DNA of 64,000 nt from Spongilla lacustris (lineage: Eukaryota; Porifera; Demospongiae; Spongillida; Spongillidae), in the NCBI GenBank assembly GCA_949361645.1, contig OX442436.1, forward strand, positions 4,418,087 through 4,482,086, read 5' to 3'. Positions 1 through 20,200 of this stretch are shown here, one piece after another. Under the pieces are notes generated by a model. It had not been told where the DNA came from and did not search any database. It saw nothing but the letters and a program-made list of their open reading frames with translations. Each line of letters starts with the position of its first letter. The stretch's first letter is position 1. The translations under genes and the position numbers were made by a program.

Positions 1-148
1 CCCCCCTAAAAATTAAAAAAAAAAAAGTTATGCAACAGACTTGGTGTTGCGGAGAACTAAAAACTGGTGAATACCATTAACCTCCAGTTCAAGCATGTAG
101 ACAAATAGATTCATACACAGGTGACAGTTGCCTGCATCAAATGCTCAC

Positions 149-2265
149 ATCATTTATGATTGCAGCAATCACACCAAGCAGGCCATACAGGAGGATTGGA
201 ATGGAGACCGTCCTGTCCTTCATGATGGTGACAAAGGTCCTCGCGTCGGACCCAAGTGACTTCACTCTCCTAATCGCCTTCATTCCAGCCCATTTGCAAG
301 CCCCGCCCCTGCTCTGGCAAGTACGACAACAGGCCACAATAGCCAACACACCACCAATGGTACTCTTCACTCTGTACTTCAGTATGTGCCTGAAATCCTT
401 CCAGCACTTTGATGGACTTAAACACTCTAACAAACGAGCAGGTAAAGATTTCCTTTGTGGTGAAGCCATTTGTAGCAGCTGGGAGTCTGAGTCAATGCCA
501 TCAGTGATGGAGCCATCTAGATCAAACCTGCCATCAGGATCATAGCAACTGTCCTCGTCTGACCTGCTGTGAGGATCACCACGACTCTCCTCATCTGATC
601 TGCTGTGAGGATCACCATGACTCTCCTCATCTGATCTGCTGTGAGGATCAAGGTGACTGTCAACATCACTCTCTGTTTCCACTTCTCCACTCTCATCTCC
701 GTCCACTCCTACACGTGTACCCCCACTTAAGTACAGCTCTACTTCAGAATCAGACGATGACCCCACCCCTTCAGACTTCACATCACCATCCTTTGCAAGG
801 GTTTCGTCCAAGTACAGCCAGGTTGCTGCACCAGGCATACATACATTGATCCATCAATACAATACAACATTACAGTTGCATCACTAACCAATAGCGCTAA
901 CCAAGGAGAGAAATACTCCAACCAAGCAAGGCAGCAGATAAGGGAACTCGCAGAAAAATGATGTTTGGAATGTCTTGTATTTGCGGGCAGGCTGTGCAAG
1001 AAATCCTCCAGCAAATGACCCCTAAGGAGGGAAGGAGGAGGAGGGAAGGAGGAGGAGGGAATGAGGAGGAGGAGGGAGGGGAAAGAAGAGAAAAGGGGAG
1101 GGAGAGAGGGAGAAGTGGGAAGAGAGCCATGAAGAATACCAGATCTAAGGGCCACTAAGATGCTAGGATCAGCATACCAGCAGCTGGCAAGTGGACCCAA
1201 CCATTCCAATTGTGGAAAACCCTGCAGCCAGGTTGCTGTTGTCACACACCTGCGACACACACACATACAAAAACAAGCAAATTGCTTGAAATAGCCACAT
1301 TGGCAGTCCCAGGTTCCCAGTGTAAAAATTAAAAATTATTTTTAAAAAGCCAACCTCTGCAATACACGTCTTACACACTCCGAGCGAGCCATCAAGTAGT
1401 CCCCACAGCAGCCTTGCGGCTACGGCCCATGCAACGTTCTGGCTAAGACCGAATACAAGGAGAGAGAGAGCTATGCCGCATGTGTTGGCGATCAGAACTG
1501 GTCTCCTCCCCCACATGTCCGAGATCCAACCCCACACCAGGCTGCCGATAAAATTTCCAATGTAGAATGCTCCGGCAATGTACCCTGTTTGTTGCCCTGC
1601 AAATGGATGTACAGTACAGTACACACATTACCCCCAAACTCCAGCTTATATATGATGCCTGTTGTGCTTGCTTGTTTTATTCCAAACCATTGATAATAGC
1701 TTGAATTGCAGTCGTTGTGTGTACCCCCCCCCACCCCCCTGCATATGCTCCAATAACAAACATCATCCCTATACTCTATGTGTTACCAGATCTGTTAAAT
1801 GACATGGTGTATGACATTGTCCTGCCTGTTGCACCACATGACATTACTTTGCCACACAATCATGCATGTGCCCCAGCCTACCCACCCTTGACCACAAAAA
1901 GCTGGATTTTAATATCAATTGGTTCATATAACTAACTCATCGTCACATATGTTTTAACCCTTGGTGTACATGCAGTGACCCAACTTCAGAAGGGGATGGT
2001 CGTACAATCCTCACAAATATATATGTAACTGCCATAGCCACACCCACTGCGTGCAATGCTAATCTCACCTAGCTCTTCACGTGAGAGTTCTGGAAAGAAA
2101 TCCTGAACCATGAAAGGAATGAACGGAAAAACAATCTGGAAGGCTAATGGACATAAAACGAAAGTAGATTTTTATAGTGATGTGAGAAAATGGCTTACAG
2201 ATTGAACTTGCGAACAAGACTAAATCGAGCAATATCACCTGAGAAAAAAGGTCATAATTATAAAC

Positions 2266-2303
<38 letters not shown>

Positions 2304-2848
2304 ACTTCATAGTATAAATGAACATGAACAATGGGTTATGCCTTATCACATGATATTATGGGTAAATGATCAACCGACTCCCGCGAAGGAACAAAATAGT
2401 GGAAATTATGGACCGGTCTGTTGTGTGTAAAATTTCCAATGTTACTACTACTAGTAGTAGTAATACATGTAGCTATAGTGAACAGAGCACCTAGGTCCAC
2501 ATGCTCATGCACCTACGCGCTTATAATCTGTCGGTTGCCTTGCCAACTGGACGGAATAATAAATACTTCCCAGTAGCGTTAGCAAGATGTGATACAGTAC
2601 ACATAAAGCGAACGATGATGCATATTTCCCTGCCCTTGCTATCCACCGCCACTTCTCGCTATTTACATACATTGAACTGCCTGCTGTTCTTAACAGAACT
2701 AGCGTCTATTCATGCATCAATTGCATCTGACCTTACTTACCTTGAACCACGGAAATGGTGTCCGACTGCTGGCATGGGCACTAGCCCGCCAAATACGGTA
2801 CCTCTCCCTAACCTTCGCCAGCATCGCTATTAAACATCCGATGAGCAT
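149..2848 (-). CDS. MFS transporter, zinc-induced-facilitator-like (3' part outside window)
   Basis: Read 5' to 3' on the minus strand, exons are 2848-2741, 2238-2199, 2143-2069, 1596-1355, 1249-1202, a tentative 15-nt microexon 1154-1140, 1021-889 and 825-149. All have GT/AG borders and phases that join, giving about 446 codons. The start at 2848 has an in-frame stop five codons upstream. TM1 spans the first three exons (VILLDLVLFASSIS, then FPFIPFMVQDFF). Exon 4 carries the MFS loop signature (GWISDMWGRRPVL) and TM2-4. Later exons give GGFLAQPA and FPYLLPCL, a TM5-6 pattern typical of the ZIFL family, a proton-coupled transporter group of vacuolar and plasma membranes. The last exon encodes a long acidic Ser/Asp/Glu-rich central loop with three DPHSRSDE-type repeats, then basic sequence and TM7 (IPILLYGLLGVIAAI). 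TM8-12 must lie left of position 149. Substrate cannot be told from sequence. Confidence 0.88.
1023..1130. repeat. GGAGGAGGGAA purine-rich intronic tract
   Basis: An imperfect GGA/GAGG purine tract that fills most of the short intron between the microexon and exon 7 of the MFS gene. On the coding strand it is a long pyrimidine tract running into the splice acceptor at 1022-1023. Confidence 0.8.
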
Positions 2849-3134
2849 AGGGGGCGGCAACTATATATACCGTAAATTATATATTTATTTATTTATGCTG
2901 CCAAAAGTGGGATGAACTTGGATGGAACCAGGATCTGTGTGCCCTTAGCAGTGGAAGCCTATGGTGCATGGAGCATAGAAACACAACGTACCGTGTCACG
3001 TTTAGCCCGCAGGCTCTGCATCAAAACAAACCAAACGATGTCCAGAGTAATTTCAAATCTGTCTGAACATGTCCCTAATTAAGGCCAACTCAAGAGTAGA
3101 AGTGCATTGTAGATGTGGTATAGTTAGATGTGTA
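2849..3134. other. Upstream region of the MFS gene, no gene seen
   Basis: AT-rich sequence directly upstream of the MFS start codon on the minus strand. A TATATATA stretch lies at 2862-2869, but it is so close to the start codon that calling it a TATA box would be a guess. No coding signal is visible. Confidence 0.4.
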
Positions 3135-4700
3135 CAGGGGTGCCGCGGTTAAGGTCAATATTTAACCGTGTAACCGCGATATATCGCGGTTACAGCGTTT
3201 ATCCGCGGTTAAATATCGTGGTTAAAAACATACGTACAGGTAAGAAGCCAATTTTCAACCCTTAACCAAGCTAGTGATCACGTAAATGTACACTGTCGAC
3301 GTGGCAGTTCTTTGCTATTAACCCTGGGTGGTTTGCAGCAAGTGCATCGCGCAAGTGGGGTTTGTATGGTATTGTGAATACCTTAATAAACGTTTTACCA
3401 TGGACATCATCACATCCAATCTCATATCATCCAGCACCATGCAGTCTCCTAGCTTCAGAGGCAAATGAGTAACATAAACAGGAAGATACCAAGGATATCT
3501 TCTGCTACAAGTACAAGTGATGATGATTTTAACTTATACTATCTGTATGGTTTTAAAAAGGCAGTCAACAGAAGGATAATGCAATACAGAAAAAAAAAAA
3601 TTAGTAAGTATATGAAAGAAGACGAAGAACGTGAAATACTTTATGGCTAAAAATTATTTAGCCATTCCTGATTCAACCGCTCCTTCAAAAATAAAGTGCA
3701 TTTACTGTTGCCACATATCAAAGAAAAGATGCATGTCCTTCGCGCCTAAGTAAGCACATATTTTTCCATCAGAACTCCAAGCAAACTGCAAGCAAGGTTA
3801 AATAATCCGCTGCAGGTTTATGCGGAGCAGTGTTGCCGCGAAATAACCTTCATCCTTAATCGTCTATATCGCGATTATATTTATCGCGATATGAGCATTT
3901 AATCGCGATACGATATATTAAATTATTCATGATCAATTATCGCTTGGTTATTAAATGTTGGGGTGAATAGTTATAGTTACCACGAAGATATGGTACAGGT
4001 ATACGTGTACTTACGCTAAATGTACTTGCTATCACAGACGATTTCATGAGCGTTGATCGCAAAACCTTCAAAACTGCCGTATGGGAGGCTCTGGATGCCA
4101 CAAACGAATCAATTATTTTTTTTAGCTACATGATAGCTTGCGCAATGTTCCCAAGCAGATTGTCAGCAGATATCAATTTCAGAAAATATCATAGTGATCC
4201 GTTGTGGTGGAGGAATCATGAGTCATATGTCCCTACCATAGCTAAACCAGCAAGCAAGCACTTGTGCATTTTTGCTTTATTTTCCTTAAGATGAAAAGGT
4301 CGCGCCCGTGGGGGCGTGGCATCTTGCATGAAAGGCTGCGTTGGCAAATGCATATTTCTAAGGCAAAATTCAAACTGAACTGGTTTAACTGTAAAAGTAA
4401 ATCATTTTCATTGATATACGTAAATGAATGCTTATTCTCTGCTCGTTTCTAAATTTTATTCCTGTATATCTTTGTTTACGTCCGTACACGTTTATTTCGC
4501 GATATGGCTAAAGATTAATCGCGATATATCGCCTTTCGCGATATAAACATTTAATCGCGATATATCGCCTTTCGCGATATATCGCGGCAACACTGATGCG
4601 GAGACTTGATTATTGCTCTCTGTATTCCTTATTTAATGTGGTCACCGCAATGATAAATAACCGCGGTACATGTACATCAACGTTAACCGCGGCAACCCTG
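3135..4700. mobile_element. Outer TIR element, non-autonomous
   Basis: The left end reads CAGGGGTGCCGCGGTTAA. The reverse complement of the right end reads CAGGGTTGCCGCGGTTAA, so the ends are near-identical terminal inverted repeats. The subterminal DNA on both sides is rich in CCGCGGTTA motifs. No transposase ORF is present. The CAGGG start resembles hAT-type elements, but the flanking octamers (3127-3134 and 4701-4708) do not form a clean target duplication, so the superfamily is uncertain. A second element sits inside it (3828-4595). Confidence 0.7.
3828..4595. mobile_element. Nested hAT-like non-autonomous element with 8-bp target duplication
   Basis: The ends are CAGTGTTGCCGCGA and its reverse complement TCGCGGCAACACTG. 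The element is flanked by a perfect 8-bp direct repeat ATGCGGAG (3820-3827 and 4596-4603), the expected hAT footprint. Subterminal regions contain many TCGCGATAT palindromic motifs, probable transposase-binding repeats. The 768-bp element has no transposase. It lies inside the 3135-4700 element, so it inserted later. Confidence 0.85.
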
Positions 4701-6010
4701 GTTGACGTATGTGTTTATAATATCCCTATTTATGATGATGATTTTTTATTGTGCAAGACACAGGCTCAAGATAAAATGGCTCTCATCAGGGTCAAATTCA
4801 ATCTGCCACAAATTTGGCTTATACTGATGGACTTAGCTGCCTCAGTCTAGTGGCAAGACTAGTTACCACTATTTCAGAATAATACTAATACACTAAATAA
4901 CTACTTATGAAACAAAGTGGCTAAAACTCTGAAACATAATCTACTCAAACGATTGGGGCAGACTTCTTGTCAAAATAGCTTGTTATGGACAGAGCCAGCA
5001 CCAGACTAAGTCTGCCATAAAGGTCAGAAGTGACCATAATTTTCGGCAGGGAAGCACAGATACTAGACGCAAGCCAAGCGGCCAAAGGAGTATAAGTGGT
5101 GTGTGCTTCTCTGCCCTAGTTGCCACAGATATCAACAGCCAGGGGAACACACACCCAACCTAGTCCCTGGCACTTTGGATCATTCTCGCTAGCAGCAGCT
5201 GCAGTCATTCCTGCCTCATTCAGCACAACAGGGGTGAGACAGTGACATCCCACGCAGCTGGCCTACCAACACATCAGCTGGGTGAGTTTGCCTAAGATCC
5301 AGTGTTAATCGGCTACCAACCTCCACCTTAACTCCCAGACAAGCACTGTGGCAAAAGGCAAAAAAGTGCATCTCGCAACCAATCATGGCACATCACGACA
5401 TTACCACCCCGTCTGCAGGTCACTGCATGATGGCCTAGAGGGTCTAGTGCAGTGTCTGGGCAAAGTGGACATATTGAACTCCTGGACAGATCGACCGGTG
5501 GGCTACCTTACAAAAACTCCCATATATAAGCGCACAGAATTAAATCCACCTGGGGATCAATGGTTGCAACCTCAACAAGCTTAGATAGCAACTTCAGAGC
5601 ATCAAGACGTTTGAGACAATGAAATTTGCACAGAATAGATAATCACCTATGGGGCTCCTAGAATGACCATGTGAGGTAGGTGCCATGTTCTTATTGAAGC
5701 TGGAAAGGAATGTAGATCATCATGGCTAAAGAGTTCCCACTTGCTTAAATTGATTAAAAATGCCCAAAGATGGACCATATTCTGCTAGGATTGACAAAGC
5801 CCACATTACTGATGACTTCTTACTAGCCAGTACCTCCATCGTCCAAGAACCATGCTTGGAAAAGAAGATCAAGGGACTCATTATCTGCATCAATGACAGA
5901 TAATAATTAATTGTTAAGATAGAATGATCCCAAGAGGCTGTACAAGTTTGGGAGATGATGCCACCCCCCCCCCCCCAATAGTAAAAAATAATTTTTTTAA
6001 CAAAGTCACA
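4701..6010. other. Intergenic, nothing recognised
   Basis: Unique-looking sequence with only short open frames and no splice-supported exon. A poly-C run at 5964-5977 lies just downstream of the membralin stop codon. Confidence 0.5.
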
Positions 6011-15305
<9,295 letters not shown>

Positions 15306-15420
15306 CTGACACACCGGTACATGATAGTTGAAATAATAGGTACGCTTTAATTAGAATTTGCGAGCAATTATGGTATAAATTTGTAATTTCTAATTAGCTT
15401 GTAAGTCAAGTCTGAAGAGA
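15306..15420. promoter_or_regulatory. Shared upstream region of membralin and the Nudix gene
   Basis: Only 115 bp separate the membralin start codon (15305, minus) from the Nudix start codon (15421, plus). Both promoters must overlap here or use sequence inside the neighbouring gene. The stretch is AT-rich, has no obvious TATA box on either strand, and contains two copies of AATTAG (15350-15355 and 15393-15398). Bidirectional promoter activity is inferred from geometry. Confidence 0.6.
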
Positions 15421-17162
15421 ATGAGTACTGCTTTTGGTGAAGCGGTACTACGTGCTGCGGAGCAATGTGATTCATTTAACTTATCCAAAGGTACGGCTAT
15501 GTTATTAGTATGGACAATGGGACCAGGTAGTCTGTATAGTAGATCTATATAATGTAGATATCAAATTTCTAGAGCAGCTGCAGCTGCTCTAGAAATGTTA
15601 TGTCTCATAGGCCTACGGGACAGTGGTTTTACCCTTGGTGCGACCGATTTTTGCACAGTCAAAAGAGTTTTTGTAGCGCGCAACTAGAAGTATGGGTTCA
15701 TGTGAACGGTTACCTACGTGCCGAGGCGTATTATGCCAACCTTTCCAGCAGACTAGCATTTGTACAATAACGATTTCTTATTCATGTTGTGTGCCGCTTT
15801 GTTCACACGCCAGACTCGTCGAAGCCTCGCTGCTTGCCCCTGCTGTGCGATGGCATGCAAGTCGGCCTATTGAGGCCGGACATAATGAAGTGTCTGCTCC
15901 AATTCATTGAGGTTTTTGAGCCAGTCGGAGGCGTCGATGGAGAGATAAAGCAGGCAAGATTATCGGAGAAGTTGAAGTCTGTCGAAGAGAGGACCGCGGC
16001 GCTGCAGGCTCTCTTCCTCCACCTAAGGCACCAGCGTGCCTTTCCCTGTCTTACGGGATGGAGAGACGAGGTACCTGAAATTTTCCGTGTGTGCGTGCAG
16101 CAAATAAAGACAGGTTGTGTGACCTGAAGCAGATAGCATATACTTGTGTACATGTATGTAAGTATTGACAATGCACTATAAGTATGGTATAACTATAACA
16201 TTGCCAGATGAACACACCCATTTCTCTGGCCCGTTCTGTTGTACTGTGCACTCTATTCCAAACTGGGCAGTAAGGGTTAATTGAAATCACACTCGAATCA
16301 TGTATTGAATATTTTGTTCACATACGTTATTCCTCATGATGTGACCTGGGTGTGTGTGTATATGTTTATGTGTGCATGTGTATGTGTACATGTGCATGTG
16401 TATGTGTACATGTGCATGTGTACATGTACATGTATGTATGTGTACATGTGCATGTGTGTGTACCATGTGCATGTGTATGTGTATATGTGTGTGTGTATGC
16501 ATGTGTATGTGCATGCGTATGTGTGTGCATGTGTATGTGTGTGTACATGTGTATGTGTGTGTGCATGTGTATGTGTACATGTGTATGTGTATGTGTGCCA
16601 TGTGTGCCATGTGTATGCACATGCATCATGAGCAGCAGTTTCAGCTTATATACAGCAGCAGCCTTTAAGATGTCTGTCCCTCTGCCGCAGGTGTATGCAG
16701 TGTCTGACACATTTGGTGGCAGAGACTACTTCCATTGTGAGAGAGCAGCTGCCAGTAGGTGTACATGCCCTCCCCCCCTCCCCCCCCCACACACACACAT
16801 ACACCTTCTCTTCCCTCTGCGGATTAGATTGTTTCACATGTGCTCGTTTTTCCTTTCCAGGATTGATAGGGGTGCGGAAGTATGGGGTCCATGTGAACGG
16901 CTACTTCTACACGGAAGGAGGCACACTGGTAATGTGGATTGGTAAGCGGAGCGCACTGAAACCAAAATGGCCTGGGCTGCTGGACAACATAGTATGTGTG
17001 ATGGTGATAAGTTATTATGTGTGTATGCATATACGTATACATGTGGGTTGAATGTGCACTGTACATGCTTACAGTGTTTATATAGTCCGGCATAGCCATA
17101 CCCTTGTGTACATCCTCCATGCGCAAGGGTGTGGCTACGGCCAGACTACACATGTTTAGTGT

Positions 17163-17237
<75 letters not shown>

Positions 17238-20200
17238 CACTTTTCAAGTTACATGTATGTGTGTCTTAGTGCATGTTACAGTGTTTCCCCGTTCTAGTAT
17301 GCATTCTAGATCCATTGTGGATTGCAATGATCATTAGCAAGGAATTTGAGATATGTACTGTATTTTAGTACATGTACGTCACAAGCATTGAAGAAGTACT
17401 CGTAATGATGTCAGTATGGGCCAATGTGTTGTATCAGATGTACATCTATGTGCTTGTTAGGTTCGGAGAGCTGGGCTATAGGGTCTTGTGTAGGGGTTTG
17501 TGTGGAGTGGTGTGCAGGGGCTTGTGTGAAGTGGTCTTGTGTGGAGTGGTGTGCAGGGGCTTGTGTGAAGTGGTCTTGTGTGCAGGGGCTTGTGTGAAGT
17601 GATCTTGTGTGGAGTGGTGTGCAGGGGCTTGTGTGGAGTGGTGTGCAGGGTCTTGTGTGAAGTGGTGTGCAGGGTCTTGTGTAGAGTGGTGTGCAGGGGT
17701 TTGTATTGGTACATGGCATGGACTGCTCCTCTGTGGTGTGACTTAATTTCCTTTGTAGTACATACGTGAAGTCACATGTATTATGTATTTTGGACAGGCG
17801 GCCGGAGGTATTCGTGCTGGTCTGGGTGCTCTGGACACCCTGCTTCATGAGTGTCGCGAGGAGGCTTCCATCCCAGAGGAGATGGCCATCAAGTCTAAGC
17901 CAGTCGGTGCTCTTACGTGAGTGTGTGCTCCTGCATGTAGAGAGGTCTAGATAGCTTTAAATTGAGAACTGCAAAACGTAAATTTAAAAAAATGTTTAGC
18001 ACCAATATTGTAACCCCCCATACTAGCTGTACCATTCTGGGTAGCTGTCGTGTTCAACTTACTCTTGTTGGGAACTGCATCAACTGATGACAGCAGCTGG
18101 AGTGAATTTTGGCTGCTTAGTTTTGAAGTTGTTTGTTTACTACTAAATACTGTAGGTTGTAGTTAAGACAAAGTTGAGAGAGTGAGGGAAAATAATGGTG
18201 GCTAGAAGTACCCTTGTGCTCTGTTTCTCTGTAGGTATTGTCGTGAGTCAGTTGATGGCATAGAACCAGAGACGATATTTGTCTATGACCTCGAACTGCC
18301 CAGAGACTTTGTACCCAGACCGCATGATGGCGAAGTGGAGGAGTTTCAGCTCTGGAATGTGGAAAAGGTTATCACTTACCTGACACATGTGGTTGTCACA
18401 TGATGTACATGTGATCTGAAGATTACATGTACATGTGATCTGAAGATTACATGTACATGTACATCATGTGATAACCCCCCTTTCCATCACATATGGTATA
18501 ATTTTTGGAGCATAGTCTGGTAGTCATGCCAATACAATAAGGGTTACCTCTTTTGAATGTTTGTAAGTGTTCTGAGTACACAAAAGTTTATCTGTTTGAG
18601 TGCTCATGCTTACTTGCATTTGAATGCCACACCTTAGTCCGTTGGTCCTACACATACTTACTTGTGCTGTACATGTGTGGGTGTGTTAGATATCCACATT
18701 CGGTTTAATTGATTAAGCTTACATCGATGTGTACACATGTCCATTTGGTTTCTCCATTTAAGTTGTCTCAGCCACTTAGTTGCGAGGTTGTCATAGCACC
18801 ATCATAATCCATTGGGACCTGAAGGAAGTCAGGTTCATCGTACATTGTCTTGATCACTGTGCAGACTGCACAGCTGTAATGTACAGGTGGTGTACTGCCC
18901 AGTGCATTCCACCACCTGCTGTAGTAGGTTGTTTGAAACTCACCTACATGTAGCTAGACCCACACGTCTCACTCGCTAAATAACGCTAGTTATATTAACA
19001 TGGGGTGTGTACTATGTATGTACCTTGGGGCGACTGCATGGTGCACATCTGTCCATGTAAGATGTTAAATTTAAGACAAGAAAATGTTTGTGGAGAGGTG
19101 TTACTATACAAGTATGTACATTGAGTTAGCGTTATGCATACGTTCCTTACATGTGGTTTGTGCCATTGGGGGCCCTGGGCTGTAGCATCATGGTGGCTTC
19201 AGGGTTGGACTATACATGTAGCAATGTATCCATAGCAACCAATAAACATAGGTACTGCCAGAAGGTGTGTATGCTCTATAGTAGAGAACCCACCCTCTGG
19301 CACTTAGAGTACCTAACTAGGTCACTTACGTAAAATAAATCAATTAACCTATCAGATTGTAAGATTTAATTATGCTGTCGTTATGATGGCATTTGTGATG
19401 TTATGCTGTACAAGCATACAGTGTTAGATGCTAGGTAGTGTACATGTATGTGTACAGTAGTGTACATGTATGTGTACAGTAGTGTACATGTATGTGTACA
19501 GTAGTGTACATGTATGTGTACAGTAGTGTACATGTATCTGTACAGTAGTGTACATGTATGTGTACAGTAGTGTACATGTATGTGTACAGTAGTGTACATG
19601 TATGTGTACAGTAGTGTACATGTATGTGTACAGTAGTGTACATGTATGTGTACAGTAGTGTACATGTATGTGTACAGTAGTGTACATGTATGTGTACAGT
19701 AGTGTACATGTATGTGTACAGTAGTGTACATGTATGTGTACAGTAGTGTACATGTATGTGTACAGTAGTGTACATGTATGTGTACAGTAGTGTACATGTA
19801 TGTGTACAGTAGTGTACATGTATGTGTACAGTAGTGTACATGTATGTGTACAGTAGTGTACATGTATGTGTACAGTAGTGTACATGTATGTGTACAGTAG
19901 TGTACATGTATGTGTACAGTAGTGTACATGTATGTGTACAGTAGTGTACATGTACAGTGGTGTTCACCGAAAGAGGGGAAAAATGCAATAATGCACATTT
20001 TTGATTTTATCTCATGAATGGTATACAATTATATCATGCCAATTACATTTTTAGATTCAGCATCTACTTCTGAACAGAGTACATTTGCTTTAATTCAATT
20101 ATAACTTGTAAACAAAACAATGCACCATAGTAAACAACTGCTGGTCAGGTTGGATGTTCAAGGCTGTAACTCCTCTATACTTTGTAGTTAAGCTACCAAA

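Noticed and set aside
19381..20028. 215-codon minus-strand frame rich in HVHYCTHTCT
   Set aside because: Artefact of the 22-bp minisatellite.
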